Counted from the stretch's first letter, positions 31,184 through 40,123 are shown. The stretch is DNA of 64,000 nucleotides from Pseudomonas sp. FP2196 (GCF_030687715.1 NZ_CP117445.1:1-64000); one strand, 5' to 3'. Made by a program: numbers and translations. The notes: generated by a model not told the origin, from the sequence alone.

Positions 31184-32752
31184 TCAATCCTCAAACCGGA
31201 TCGGACATTTCTCCGCCCCTTCCAGCTTCCGCAACTCTTCCACCACTTGCGGCCGCGCCCCACGCAAGGTCAGGCTGCGATCCTGGCGCAACAAGCGCCG
31301 CGCTTCCTGATGCAGCATTTCCACCCCCGAATAGTCGATGAAGTTGATCTGCTGCGCCTCGATCACCACCCGGGCGCCGTGCATGCGCTGCAAACGCACT
31401 TGCAGGTAATGGCTGGCGCCGAAGAAGATCGAGCCGCCGACCCGCAACACGTCGTCTTCGCCATCACGCCAATGCTGCACACGCGGTTGCGAGGTGCGTT
31501 TGAGGTAGAAGAACAGCGACGCCAACACCCCGGCGTAGATCGCCGTCTGCAATTCCAGTAAAAGCGTGGCGAGACAGGTCAGCGCCATGACCACGAACTC
31601 GGCGCGGCTGACCCGCAGCAACGCGCGAATGCCGCGATGATCCACCAGCCCCCAGGCAATCAACAAAATGCTCCCAGCCATGGCCGGGATCGGAATGTGC
31701 GCAATCAGCCCGGCACCAAAAATCGCGAAAAGCGCGACCCAGATCGCCGAAAACACCCCAGCTAGCGGTGAACACGCGCCTGCCTCGTAACTCAGGCCCG
31801 AGCGAGTAAACGAACCGGCCGACAACGACCCGGAAAAAAACGCGCCGACAATATTCGACAAGCCCTGCGCGCGGACTTCCTGATTGGCATCGAGCAACTG
31901 CTGCGAACGCGCGGCAATCGAACGAGCAATCGACAGGCTGGTGACCAGCCCGAGCATGCCCACCGCCACCGCACTGGGCAGCAGGCGCAGGATCAAATCC
32001 AGATCCAGTGGCAACCTGCTGAATGGCGGCAAGCGCCCGACAAATGCGCTGACCAGATGCACATGGCCGAACATCGCCGGCCACAGCCAAACCAGCAGGC
32101 TCGCCAGTACCAGCGTGATCAGCAGCGTCGGCCAGCGTGGCAGCAACTGTTTCAGCACCACGCCAACCACGACCGTGGCAACGCCGAGCAGCACGGAGGG
32201 TTTATCCACAGCCCCAAGGTGCTGCAACAGATCCATAAAACTGTCCAGCGCTGTGGCTTTTGCCGGCAGATCCAGGCCCAACAGATTGGGTAACTGCCCA
32301 ATGGCAATGACCACCGCTGCGCCCAAGGTGAAACCGAGCACCACCGAATGCGAGACGAAATTCACCAACGCGCCAAAGCGCAGCAAACCGAGCAGCCATT
32401 GAAAAATCCCGGCGAGAAAGGTCAGCAGCAGGATCAGGGTGATGTAGTCCTGCGACGCCGGGACGGCCAGCGGGCTGACGCTGGCGTAGAGCACGATCGA
32501 AATCGCCGCCGTCGGCCCGCAGATCAGATGCCACGACGAACCCCACAGGCAGGCGATCAATACCGGGATGATCGCGGCATAGAGGCCGTATTCAGGTGGG
32601 AGACCGGCGATCAGCGCGTAGGCAATCGACTGGGGTAACGCGAGAATCGCACCGCTGAGGCCGACGATCAGGTCCCGTCCGACGCTGGCGCGGGTTTGCC
32701 GGGGGAGCCAGGTCAGGAAAGGGAAAAGTGAGCGGCGACTGGGGAAAGCCAT
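31184..32752 (-). CDS. SulP/SLC26-family anion transporter with STAS domain
   Basis: A 522-residue inner-membrane transporter. About 10-12 hydrophobic segments cover residues 25-410, including the family segment LPQSIAYALIAGLPPEYGLYAAIIPVL (about 38-64, shortened in meaning). A cytoplasmic STAS domain follows (about 430-510; VIEAQQINFIDYSGVEML). Sulfate, bicarbonate or another anion could be carried. Proximity to choline-sulfate genes fits sulfate but does not prove it. Confidence 0.9.
   Translation of the reverse strand: MAFPSRRSLFPFLTWLPRQTRASVGRDLIVGLSGAILALPQSIAYALIAGLPPEYGLYAAIIPVLIACLWGSSWHLICGPTAAISIVLYASVSPLAVPASQDYITLILLLTFLAGIFQWLLGLLRFGALVNFVSHSVVLGFTLGAAVVIAIGQLPNLLGLDLPAKATALDSFMDLLQHLGAVDKPSVLLGVATVVVGVVLKQLLPRWPTLLITLVLASLLVWLWPAMFGHVHLVSAFVGRLPPFSRLPLDLDLILRLLPSAVAVGMLGLVTSLSIARSIAARSQQLLDANQEVRAQGLSNIVGAFFSGSLSAGSFTRSGLSYEAGACSPLAGVFSAIWVALFAIFGAGLIAHIPIPAMAGSILLIAWGLVDHRGIRALLRVSRAEFVVMALTCLATLLLELQTAIYAGVLASLFFYLKRTSQPRVQHWRDGEDDVLRVGGSIFFGASHYLQVRLQRMHGARVVIEAQQINFIDYSGVEMLHQEARRLLRQDRSLTLRGARPQVVEELRKLEGAEKCPIRFED
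32202..32210 (+). promoter_or_regulatory. Perfect DnaA box (inside SulP gene)
   Basis: TTATCCACA in codons for AVDKPS on the minus strand. Confidence 0.6.
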
Positions 32753-32801
32753 GGGGCCTCGCGGTTATGGTTTTGGGCAAGGTTATCAGTACCACCCGAT
32801 A

Positions 32802-32939
32802 ATTGTGGCGAGGGGATTTATCCCCGATCGGCTGCGCAGCAGTCGTGAAACCATTATTCGCTGTGGATCTGACATGCCGTGTGCACAGGTTTTGGGACCG
32901 CTTCGCGGCCCATCGGGGGATAAATCCCCTCACCACAAT
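32802..32939. repeat. REPIN of a second family
   Basis: Outer arms 32802-32831 and 32910-32939 are near-perfect inverted copies built on GTGGCGAGGGGATTTATCCC. The sequence differs from the other REP cores in the window. It occupies most of the gap between the SulP and choX genes. Confidence 0.85.
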
Positions 32940-32956
32940 CGGTGGGCGGTACTGGA

Positions 32957-33877
32957 TCAGAGCTTCGCTTTTACTGCCGCCAACGCATCTTTTCCATCCA
33001 CGGTTTTGACCCCATCCAGCCACTTGTCCAACACTGCCGGATTCGCCTTGATCCACGCCTTCGCCGCCTCGGCATTGCTGACCTTCTTGTTCACCACCTC
33101 GGCCATGATGCTGTTCTCCATCTCCTGAGTGAACGAAAGATTGGTCAACAATTTACCCACGTTCGGACACGCCTCGGCGTAGCCCTTGCGGGTCAGGGTG
33201 AAGACGCTACCGGTATCGCCAAAGTACTTCTCGCCGCCCTTGAGGTAATGCATTTTCAACTGCACGTTCATCGGGTGCGGCGTCCAGCCAAGGAAGGTGA
33301 CGAACTTCTGCTTCTTCACTGCCCGCGAGACTTCGGCAAGCATCGCCTGTTCACTGGATTCGATCAGCTTCCACTGGCCGAGGTCGAAGTCATTTTTCTT
33401 GATGATCTCTTGCAACGAGATGTTGGCAGGCGCACCGGAGCCAATCCCGTAGATTTTCTTCTCGAACTTGTCGGCGTATTTGTTCAGGTCGGCAAAGTTA
33501 TGCACACCCGCGTCCCACACGTAATCGGGCACGGCCAGGGTGAATTCGGTGCCGTCGAGGTTCTTCGCCAGTTGCGTAACGTCACCGGTGGCGACGAACT
33601 TGTCATAGAAACCTTGCTGCGCCGGCATCCAGTTGCCGAGGAACACATCCACTTGGCCGTCCTTCAACCCGCCGAAGGTGATCGGCACGGCGAGGGTGTC
33701 GACCTTGGCCTTGTAGCCCATGCCGTCCAGCAGAAACCCGGTAATGGCGTTGGTCGCGGCGATGTCGCTCCAGCCGGGGTCGGCCATCTTCACCGTTTCG
33801 CAGCTTTGTTCGGCAAATGCCGAGGCGCTGCCCAGAGCCAGCAGGCTGACTGTCAGTACTGTGGATAACTTTCGCAT
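32957..33877 (-). CDS. choX: Choline/betaine ABC transporter substrate-binding protein
   Basis: A 306-residue periplasmic binding protein with signal peptide MRKLSTVLTVSLLALGSASAFA (about 1-22). It belongs to the OpuAC/ProX-type quaternary-ammonium family; the WSDIAATNAITGFLLDGMGY and VFLGNWMPAQ segments carry aromatic residues that can form the choline cage. It follows betC by 16 bases, so both probably share a transcript. The permease and ATPase genes are not here, so the protein must use a transporter encoded elsewhere. Confidence 0.9.
   Translation of the reverse strand: MRKLSTVLTVSLLALGSASAFAEQSCETVKMADPGWSDIAATNAITGFLLDGMGYKAKVDTLAVPITFGGLKDGQVDVFLGNWMPAQQGFYDKFVATGDVTQLAKNLDGTEFTLAVPDYVWDAGVHNFADLNKYADKFEKKIYGIGSGAPANISLQEIIKKNDFDLGQWKLIESSEQAMLAEVSRAVKKQKFVTFLGWTPHPMNVQLKMHYLKGGEKYFGDTGSVFTLTRKGYAEACPNVGKLLTNLSFTQEMENSIMAEVVNKKVSNAEAAKAWIKANPAVLDKWLDGVKTVDGKDALAAVKAKL
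33860..33868 (-). promoter_or_regulatory. Perfect DnaA box (start of choX)
   Basis: TGTGGATAA within the first codons of choX (KLSTV on the minus strand). It lies 44 bases from the next box at 33913. Confidence 0.6.
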
Positions 33878-33893
33878 GGACTTCCCCTTAACA

Positions 33894-35408
33894 TTATTGG
33901 TTTTGGCAGGGTTGTGGATAACGGGCCTTGCGTTCCAGATCGTCGAGATCGATGTGGTTGCGCATGTACTGCTGACTGGCGTCCACCAGTGGCTGGTGAT
34001 CCCAGCTCTTCAGCTTGCCGATGGTCAACGCATCGGCAACAAAACGACGACGGCGCTGGCTGGCGAGCACTTCCCGGTGGATCGCCGGAATGTCCCACTT
34101 GGCTCGTGCCTCGGCGAGAAAATCGTCGAACAGTTGGCGATGCTGCGGCGATTGGCTGAGTTCTTCCAGTTCGCGCGGGTCGTTGTCTACGTCGAAGAGT
34201 AGGCAAGGGTCGCTTTCACTGTAGATAAATTTGTACGCACCGCGACGGATCATCATCAGCGGACTGATCGTGCCTTCGGCCATGTATTCGCCGAACACTT
34301 CGTCGTGCCCGCCCTGCCCTTGCAGATGCGATACCAGCGACCGACCGTCCAGCGGCAGCCCCGGTTCCAGGGTGCCGCCGGCCAGTTCAACGAAGGTCGG
34401 CAACAGGTCGGCGGTCGATACGGCGGCGCTGACGCGGCCCGCATTGAACTGGCCAGGAGCACTTATCAACAGGGGCACGCGAGCCGCCATCTCGTACCAG
34501 TGCATTTTGTACCAGAGGCCTTTCTCGCCCAGCATGTCGCCGTGGTCTCCCGAGAAGACGATGATGGTGTCGTCGATCAGCCCGGTTTCTTCGAGGGTTT
34601 GCAGAAGTTTGCCGACGTTGGCATCGATATAGCTGCACGCGCCGAAGTAGGCGCGGCGTGCATCGCGAATCTTATCCACAGGCAGTGGCTTGTCCCACAG
34701 GTCGTAGACCTTGAGCAGACGTTGCGAGTGTGGATCGAGGGAATGCTGGTCCGGCGTTGCAGGCAACGGGATTTCGCCATCGTCGTACAAATCCCAGAAC
34801 GCCTTGGGGATCGTGTACGGGTCGTGTGGGTGAGTCATCGATACGGTCAGGCAGAACGGCTGGTCGCCGTCCTCGCGGATGTGGTCGAACAGGTATTGCT
34901 GCGCCTTGAACACCACCTCTTCGTCGAAGTCGAGCTGGTTGGTGCGCACGCATGGCCCGGCTTGCAGCACCGAGGACATGTTGTGATACCAGGTCGGCCG
35001 CACATCCGGCTCATCCCAGTTCACCGCCCAGCCATAGTCGGCCGGATAGATGTCGCTGGTCAGACGTTCTTCGTAGCCGTGCAACTGATCCGGGCCGCAG
35101 AAATGCATCTTGCCTGACAGTGCAGTGCGATAGCCGAGACGGCGCAGATAGTGGGCGTAGGTCGGAACATCGGCAGGGAAATCGGCGGCGTTGTCGTAGG
35201 CGCCGATCTTGCTCGGCAACTGGCCGCTGACCAGGGTGAAACGCGACGGTGCGCATAACGGGCTGTTGCAGTAGGCGGCATCGAATACCACGCCTTGGGC
35301 GGCGAGGCGCGAAAGATTCGGCAGTTTGATCGGCGAGGGGCCGTAGACAGGCAACATTGGCGCGGCCATCTGATCGGCCATGATGAAAAGAATATTCTTG
35401 CGCTTCAT
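33894..35408 (-). CDS. betC: Choline-sulfatase
   Basis: A 504-residue cytoplasmic arylsulfatase-type enzyme that hydrolyses choline-O-sulfate to choline and sulfate, feeding betaine synthesis and sulfur supply. The sulfatase signature CAPSR starts at C52, the cysteine that becomes formylglycine. Metal residues are visible in ILFIMADQM and in FSGDHGDMLGEKGLW. ATG 35408 starts the conserved MKRKNILFIMADQM; an in-frame ATG six codons upstream is less likely. It is divergent from betR, its likely regulator. Confidence 0.95.
   Translation of the reverse strand: MKRKNILFIMADQMAAPMLPVYGPSPIKLPNLSRLAAQGVVFDAAYCNSPLCAPSRFTLVSGQLPSKIGAYDNAADFPADVPTYAHYLRRLGYRTALSGKMHFCGPDQLHGYEERLTSDIYPADYGWAVNWDEPDVRPTWYHNMSSVLQAGPCVRTNQLDFDEEVVFKAQQYLFDHIREDGDQPFCLTVSMTHPHDPYTIPKAFWDLYDDGEIPLPATPDQHSLDPHSQRLLKVYDLWDKPLPVDKIRDARRAYFGACSYIDANVGKLLQTLEETGLIDDTIIVFSGDHGDMLGEKGLWYKMHWYEMAARVPLLISAPGQFNAGRVSAAVSTADLLPTFVELAGGTLEPGLPLDGRSLVSHLQGQGGHDEVFGEYMAEGTISPLMMIRRGAYKFIYSESDPCLLFDVDNDPRELEELSQSPQHRQLFDDFLAEARAKWDIPAIHREVLASQRRRRFVADALTIGKLKSWDHQPLVDASQQYMRNHIDLDDLERKARYPQPCQNQ
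33913..33921 (-). promoter_or_regulatory. Perfect DnaA box (3' end of betC)
   Basis: TGTGGATAA in the last codons of betC (RYPQP on the minus strand). Confidence 0.6.
34672..34680 (+). promoter_or_regulatory. Perfect DnaA box (inside betC)
   Basis: TTATCCACA in the codons for LPVDKIRD of BetC on the minus strand. Confidence 0.6.
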
Positions 35409-35456
35409 GTGATCGCGGCATTCCATAGTGAATATTTATGCGACATTGCTGCGATT

Positions 35457-35475
35457 GAGCATGGAGTCCATGCTC
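35457..35475. promoter_or_regulatory. Palindromic operator candidate between betC and betR
   Basis: GAGCATGGAGTCCATGCTC is a perfect palindrome with 9-base arms around one central base. It lies midway in the 114-base betC-betR gap, where a LysR-type regulator controlling both promoters would bind. Confidence 0.7.
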
Positions 35476-35522
35476 TAACCGGTAAAGCCCGCGCAGGGCA
35501 ATGACTAGGATAAGCACAGCTT

Positions 35523-36473
35523 ATGTATGAAGCTCTTGGTGATCTGTCGCTCGACCTGCTGCGCGCCTTTGAAGCGGCGGCTCGGCATCGCAGCTTCACT
35601 GCCGCAGCGGTAGAGCTGGGCACCACGCAACCGGCGATCAGCCAGCAGATCAAACGGCTGGAAGATCAGCTCGGCACGCGGCTGTTTGACCGTATCTATC
35701 GCGGTATCGAATTGACCGAGGTCGGCACGATCCTTTTCGAACAGGTTCAGCTCGGTTTGCAGAATATAGATGCCGGATTGAGCGCGATCAGCGCACAACA
35801 GCAACACGAAGTGCTGCAAGTCGCCACCGACTTCGCCTTTGCTGCCTACTGGCTGATGCCGCGTTTGCACCGCTTCCACGAAGCCAATCCCCAGGTTGAT
35901 GTCAGCCTGGTGACCAGCGAACGCAACCACAACATGCTGCGTACGGATATCGATGTGGCGATCCTGTTTGGCGACGGGCGTTTCAAACAGGGTGAAAGCC
36001 ATTGGTTGTTCAGCGAGGAAGTGTTTCCAGTTTGCAGCCCGCAGTTGCTCAAGGAGCGGGCCCTGCCCTTGCCGGCGCAATCGCTGCTGGAGTTTCCGTT
36101 ACTGCACCTGCGCGGTGAAAACAGCAGCAACTGGTTCGACTGGAGCGGTCTGTTCCGCGAGCTGGGCATCAGCACTCCACCAGCGCCGGGGCAGTTGCGT
36201 TTCGACAATTACACGCTGTTGATTCAAGCGGCGATTGGCGGCCAAGGCGTGGCTATTGGCTGGCGCCACCTTGTGGATAACTTGCTGACTCAGGGGTTGC
36301 TGTGCCGGCCGATTGCCGAAACCACCCTGTCGCGGCTGGGTTACTGCGTGGTGCTGCCCCAGCGCAAACGTCGCGGCGCGTTGATTCAACAGTTCGTCGA
36401 TTGGTTGATGGCAGAGCAGGCCGGCAGCGCTGAGTCGCTAGCCGGACTGACCCTCCCATCGATTGCCGTTTAA
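35523..36473 (+). CDS. betR: LysR-family regulator of choline-sulfate utilisation
   Basis: A 316-residue LysR-type regulator. The N-terminal winged helix (about 8-66) reads LDLLRAFEAAARHRSFTAAA and TTQPAISQQIKRLEDQLGTRLF; the effector domain covers about 95-300. It is divergent from betC with a perfect palindrome in between, the standard layout for a LysR gene controlling its neighbour. I recall this regulator annotated as choline-sulfatase regulator in pseudomonads. The inducer, probably choline-O-sulfate or choline, is inferred. Confidence 0.85.
   Translation: MYEALGDLSLDLLRAFEAAARHRSFTAAAVELGTTQPAISQQIKRLEDQLGTRLFDRIYRGIELTEVGTILFEQVQLGLQNIDAGLSAISAQQQHEVLQVATDFAFAAYWLMPRLHRFHEANPQVDVSLVTSERNHNMLRTDIDVAILFGDGRFKQGESHWLFSEEVFPVCSPQLLKERALPLPAQSLLEFPLLHLRGENSSNWFDWSGLFRELGISTPPAPGQLRFDNYTLLIQAAIGGQGVAIGWRHLVDNLLTQGLLCRPIAETTLSRLGYCVVLPQRKRRGALIQQFVDWLMAEQAGSAESLAGLTLPSIAV
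36272..36280 (-). promoter_or_regulatory. Perfect DnaA box (inside betR), last in the window
   Basis: TGTGGATAA in codons for LVDNLL of BetR. I found no further perfect box between here and the window end. Confidence 0.6.
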
Positions 36474-36477
36474 ATAT

Positions 36478-37140
36478 TCATTCGGTCGTCGCGACAAAAT
36501 TCACATGCTGGCCCACATGCAGATTCAGCCGCAGCTCATCGGCAATCCCCACCGCCACACGATTCAGGCGCTCCAGCGGTTCGGCCAGACCCGGCTCGAG
36601 ATTGCCGCCGACCTGGCTGAAATGCTCGATCGTCAATCCAGCCACGCCGTGGGGCGCATTGACCAGCGTCCAGTGCAGCGGGCTGCTTTGCAGGGCTTCG
36701 CGGATTTCTTCGGCGGCGTGACGTTGCAGGCGATCCTCCAGCTCCGGCTCGTCGAGCACGGCAAAATCACCCACCAGAAACAGCCGCGCGACATTGGCCA
36801 ATTGCAGGCCATCGACCAGCGCGTCCACGGCCAGTACCTGTTCGACCGGCCCCAGTACAACGGACTTTTCCACGTGATCACTGCTGAACGGCAAACCCGG
36901 CGCATCCAACAGGCAGATCACCGCCGAACTCCCCGCTACGCTTTGATTGACCCGTTCGATATCAAACAGATCACCGCTTTTGGTGCGCAAACCCGGACGT
37001 GGCGCGAGCGCCGTGAGGTCGTCGAGAATGGCGATGACTTCGTGCTGTCGGCGCAGCAACTCAGCCATCAACGCGCCGCCCAGGCTACTCATGGCACCAT
37101 AGAGCACCACTTTTACCACCGGGGTTTCGGCATTTTTCAT
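36478..37140 (-). CDS. NAD(P)-binding Rossmann-fold protein (NmrA/SDR-like)
   Basis: A 220-residue protein with an N-terminal dinucleotide-binding segment, KVVLYGAMSSLGGALMAELL (about 11-30). That loop is a variant of GxxGxxG. The rest follows an atypical short-chain dehydrogenase fold without an evident YxxxK catalytic pair, so it may be regulatory or a reductase of unknown substrate. ATG 37140 has an AAAGGGA site; the longer frame to 37233 overlaps the divergent promoter region. It is divergent from the DOPA-dioxygenase-like gene. Confidence 0.75.
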   Translation of the reverse strand: MKNAETPVVKVVLYGAMSSLGGALMAELLRRQHEVIAILDDLTALAPRPGLRTKSGDLFDIERVNQSVAGSSAVICLLDAPGLPFSSDHVEKSVVLGPVEQVLAVDALVDGLQLANVARLFLVGDFAVLDEPELEDRLQRHAAEEIREALQSSPLHWTLVNAPHGVAGLTIEHFSQVGGNLEPGLAEPLERLNRVAVGIADELRLNLHVGQHVNFVATTE

Positions 37141-37223
37141 GGCTGATCCCTTTTGTTTTCCCTTGTAAGGCGTGTGACATACGCGCAACGCCGAGGGTTC
37201 GAACCGATTGGCGAGGCTTTCAG

Positions 37224-37550
37224 ATGCAAGCAATCAAGGGCTACCACGCCCATGTCTATTTCGATGCCGACACGATTGATCAGGCGCGAGCCTTGTGCGA
37301 GCAAGCTGCGCAGTTGTTCCCAGTGAAAATGGGCCGAGTCCACGAACGCCCGGTCGGCCCGCACCCGGACTGGAGTTGCCAGTTGGCCTTCGGTCCGGAG
37401 CTGATCAGCGACGTGCTGCCGTGGCTGGCACTCAATCGCAAGGGGTTGGTGGTGTTTCTGCATCCAGACACTGGCAATGACTTGCTCGACCACACCGAGC
37501 ATGCGATCTGGATGGGCGCATTGCGACCGCTGAATCTGGCTGTTTTTTGA
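37224..37550 (+). CDS. DOPA 4,5-dioxygenase-family protein
   Basis: A 108-residue protein of the small family related to fungal DOPA 4,5-dioxygenase. Candidate metal-binding histidines occur in GYHAHVYFD, in RVHERPVGPHPDW and in FLHPDTGNDLLDHTEHAIWMG. Bacterial members are mostly uncharacterised; an extradiol-type ring cleavage is possible but unproven. ATG 37224 lies 83 bases from the divergent NAD(P)-binding gene. Confidence 0.8.
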   Translation: MQAIKGYHAHVYFDADTIDQARALCEQAAQLFPVKMGRVHERPVGPHPDWSCQLAFGPELISDVLPWLALNRKGLVVFLHPDTGNDLLDHTEHAIWMGALRPLNLAVF

Positions 37551-37799
37551 TCACCAGCGCTTGGTCGTGACCGTGGGCGATACGCGCCGAACTGAAAGCG
37601 TATGTGTCCACAATCCCCTGGGTTTACGCTCCCCTTCCCGTTTTCATTGTCTCCAGCCGCTTCCGACGGCCGGTTGACCGTTCATTCAAAGCTTTCATCA
37701 GCGAAAGCTAGCTGAAAGGTTGCCCCATTAGGATCGCCCTACTTCCGGCAACAGACCGGTTGGCCAACGCGTGTGATTGCTCGCCCGCCCGGCCCAATT

Positions 37800-37810
37800 A
37801 ACAACAACAA
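37800..37810 (+). promoter_or_regulatory. Hfq/Crc-type catabolite-activity motif
   Basis: AACAACAACAA fits the AAnAAnAA pattern bound by Hfq with Crc on repressed messages in pseudomonads. Its last base is the A of an ATG that opens a 26-codon frame, so binding would block that start. Confidence 0.5.
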
Positions 37811-37890
37811 TGGTGATTCTGATGTCCTCTGTAGCCCGCCTCCGCGCTGTCACTCCGCCCGTACGTCTCGTGCTTCCCGTTCTGCGCTGA
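37810..37890 (+). CDS. Possible 26-residue leader peptide upstream of citN
   Basis: ATG 37810 to TGA 37888-37890 encodes MVILMSSVARLRAVTPPVRL and six more residues. It has no family I recognise and no strong Shine-Dalgarno element; the AAC repeat immediately before it is the only start-site signal. It ends 50 bases before citN. It may be a regulatory leader peptide or chance. Confidence 0.3.
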   Translation: MVILMSSVARLRAVTPPVRLVLPVLR

Positions 37891-37940
37891 TCCCCACGAT
37901 CTGCTCAATCAACTAGCCGCGCTACGCCTGGAGTATTCCC

Positions 37941-39248
37941 ATGCTGACTTTCCTTGGCTTCGCCATGGTCATCACGTTCATGTTCCTGATCATGACCAAG
38001 CGCCTGTCCGCGCTGATCGCTTTGATCATCATCCCGATCCTGTTTGCCCTGTTCGGTGGTTTCGCGCCGAAGATCGGCCCGATGATGCTCGAAGGCATCA
38101 CCAAGCTTGCGCCAACTGGCGTGATGCTGATGTTCGCCATTCTCTACTTCGCCCTGATGATCGACTCCGGCCTGTTCGACCCGGCCGTGCGCAAGATCCT
38201 CAAGCTGGTCAAAGGCGACCCGTTGAAAGTTTCGGTCGGTACCGCCGTACTGGCGCTCGTCGTTTCCCTCGATGGTGACGGCGCGACCACTTACATGATC
38301 TGCGTGGCCGCCATGCTGCCGCTGTACAGCCGTATCGGCATGAGCCCGCGAATCATGGCCGGTCTGATCATCCTCGCCGGTGGCGTGATGAACATGACGC
38401 CGTGGGGCGGCCCGACGGCCCGTGCCGCCAGTGCGCTGCACGTCGACCCTTCGGACATCTTCGTGCCGATGATCCCGGCCATGGCCGCCGGTGTGGTGGC
38501 GATCCTGATCATTGCTTACTTCTACGGCAAGCGTGAACGTGCACGTCTGGGTGAGTTGCACCTGGTGGGCGACGATATCGATCACAGCGAAATCAGCGTC
38601 TCGCAGTTCCCGGATGCCCGTCGTCCTAAATTGATCTGGTTCAACGGCGCGCTGACCTTCGGCCTCATGTGCACCTTGATCGCCGGCCTGTTGCCGCTGC
38701 CGGTGTTGTTCATGGTGGCGTTCAGTATTGCAATGATCGTCAACTATCCTTGCCTGCAAATGCAGAAGGATCGCGTCGCGGCTCACGCCGGTAGCGTGCT
38801 GGCGGTGGTCGGGCTGATCTTTGCGGCGGGTATCTTCACCGGTATCCTGTCGGGCACCGGCATGGTCGATGCGATGTCGAAGAGCCTGTTGGCGGTGATC
38901 CCTGATTTCCTTGGCCCGTACCTGGCCGTGATCACGGCGCTGGTGAGCATGCCGTTCACCTTCTTCATGTCCAACGATGCGTTCTACTATGGCGTGTTGC
39001 CGGTGTTGGCCGAGGCTGCCAGCCACTACGGGATCACCGCGGTGGAAATGGCTCGTGCCTCGATCGTCGGTCAACCCGTCCACTTGCTGAGCCCGTTGGT
39101 GCCATCGACCTATCTGTTGGTGGCTCTGGCCGGTATTGATTTTGGTGACCACCAGCGTTTCACCCTGAAATGGGCGATCCTGGTTTGTATCTGCATTCTG
39201 ATTGCTGCGCTGCTGTTGGGGACTTTCCCGGTGTTCAGCACTCTATAA
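37941..39248 (+). CDS. Citrate:metal symporter, CitMHS family
   Basis: A 435-residue inner-membrane transporter of the CitM/CitH family, which takes up citrate complexed with Mg2+ or Ca2+. About 11-12 hydrophobic segments are visible. Family-like conserved loops include SLDGDGATTYMICVAAMLPLY (about 111-131 region) and MSNDAFYYGVLPVLAEAA near 340. GGAG at about 37930 supports ATG 37941. The metal preference cannot be read from sequence. It is followed by its own terminator. Confidence 0.92.
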   Translation: MLTFLGFAMVITFMFLIMTKRLSALIALIIIPILFALFGGFAPKIGPMMLEGITKLAPTGVMLMFAILYFALMIDSGLFDPAVRKILKLVKGDPLKVSVGTAVLALVVSLDGDGATTYMICVAAMLPLYSRIGMSPRIMAGLIILAGGVMNMTPWGGPTARAASALHVDPSDIFVPMIPAMAAGVVAILIIAYFYGKRERARLGELHLVGDDIDHSEISVSQFPDARRPKLIWFNGALTFGLMCTLIAGLLPLPVLFMVAFSIAMIVNYPCLQMQKDRVAAHAGSVLAVVGLIFAAGIFTGILSGTGMVDAMSKSLLAVIPDFLGPYLAVITALVSMPFTFFMSNDAFYYGVLPVLAEAASHYGITAVEMARASIVGQPVHLLSPLVPSTYLLVALAGIDFGDHQRFTLKWAILVCICILIAALLLGTFPVFSTL

Positions 39249-39268
39249 GCCCAAGACTCACCGTTGCG

Positions 39269-39304
39269 GGTCCTGGCTTCGCGGTTTGAAGCCCGGACCT
39301 TTTT
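39269..39304 (+). terminator. Rho-independent terminator of the citrate transporter gene
   Basis: Arms GGTCCTGGCTTC and GAAGCCCGGACC (one mismatch) around a 7-base loop, followed by TTTTT, 20 bases after the stop. Confidence 0.85.
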
Positions 39305-39333
39305 CGGTTTAACAATCGCTCAAAGGAATACAC

Positions 39334-40101
39334 ATGGAATGGCTGACCAACCCTGAAATCTGGGTTGCCTTCTTTACCCTGACCGCCCTGGAAATCGTCC
39401 TCGGCATCGATAACATCATCATGATTTCGATCCTGGTCAGCCGCATGCCTAAACACATGCAGCAGCGCACCCGGATCTTCGGTCTTGGCCTGGCCATGGT
39501 CACGCGAATCCTGTTGCTGCTGTCGATCACTTGGGTCATGCGTCTCACTGCCGACTTGTTCGAAGTGTTCGGCCAGGGCATCTCCGGTCGTGACCTGATT
39601 CTGTTCTTCGGTGGTCTGTTCCTGCTGTGGAAGAGCTCGCAAGAGATGTACCACGCGCTGGAAGGCGAAGACGAAAGCGACGAAACCCCGGGTGGCAAGG
39701 GCGGCAACTTCCTCTACACCATCATTCAGATCGCGATCATCGACATCGTCTTCTCGCTGGACTCGGTAATCACCGCCGTGGGTATGGTTTCCCACGTTCC
39801 GGTCATGGTTGCGGCGATTGTTGTGGCAGTGCTGGTGATGATGCTGGCGTCGGGCAAGATCAGCGAATTCATCGACAAACACCCGTCGCTGAAAATGCTC
39901 GCGCTGTCGTTCCTGCTGGTGGTCGGTACCGTACTGATTGCCGAATCGTTCGACGTGCATGTACCGAAAGGCTACGTCTACTTCGCCATGGCATTCTCGC
40001 TGGCCGTTGAAGCGATCAACATCAAACTGCGCGGCGCGATGGCCAAGAAGAGACAGCAGCAGGATCCGGTGAAACTGCGCAAGGATATTCCGGGGCAGTA
40101 A
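39334..40101 (+). CDS. TerC-family integral membrane protein
   Basis: A 255-residue protein with about seven membrane segments. The TerC acidic motifs are present in membrane helices: ALEIVLGIDNIIMISIL (about 19-35) and IAIIDIVFSLDSVITAVGM (about 133-151). TerC-family proteins are linked to tellurite resistance and to manganese or other metal homeostasis; the substrate is not settled by sequence. AAAGGA precedes ATG 39334. No other ter gene is nearby, so a metal-export role is more likely than a tellurite operon. Confidence 0.88.
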   Translation: MEWLTNPEIWVAFFTLTALEIVLGIDNIIMISILVSRMPKHMQQRTRIFGLGLAMVTRILLLLSITWVMRLTADLFEVFGQGISGRDLILFFGGLFLLWKSSQEMYHALEGEDESDETPGGKGGNFLYTIIQIAIIDIVFSLDSVITAVGMVSHVPVMVAAIVVAVLVMMLASGKISEFIDKHPSLKMLALSFLLVVGTVLIAESFDVHVPKGYVYFAMAFSLAVEAINIKLRGAMAKKRQQQDPVKLRKDIPGQ

Positions 40102-40123
40102 TCCGGTAGTCCAGCGACAATAC

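Larger units (their letters stand above)
37551..37940. other. Leader region of the citrate transporter, 390 bases
   Basis: No long gene. It holds a 7-bp hairpin (AGCTTTC/GAAAGCT, 37690-37709), an A-rich AAC repeat at 37800-37810 and a 26-codon reading frame beginning there. An unusually long leader for a transporter gene, suggesting post-transcriptional control. Confidence 0.5.

Noticed and set aside
39334..40101. Tellurite-resistance operon
   Set aside because: Only a TerC-family gene is present, without terA, terB, terD or terZ; solitary TerC proteins are common in metal homeostasis.
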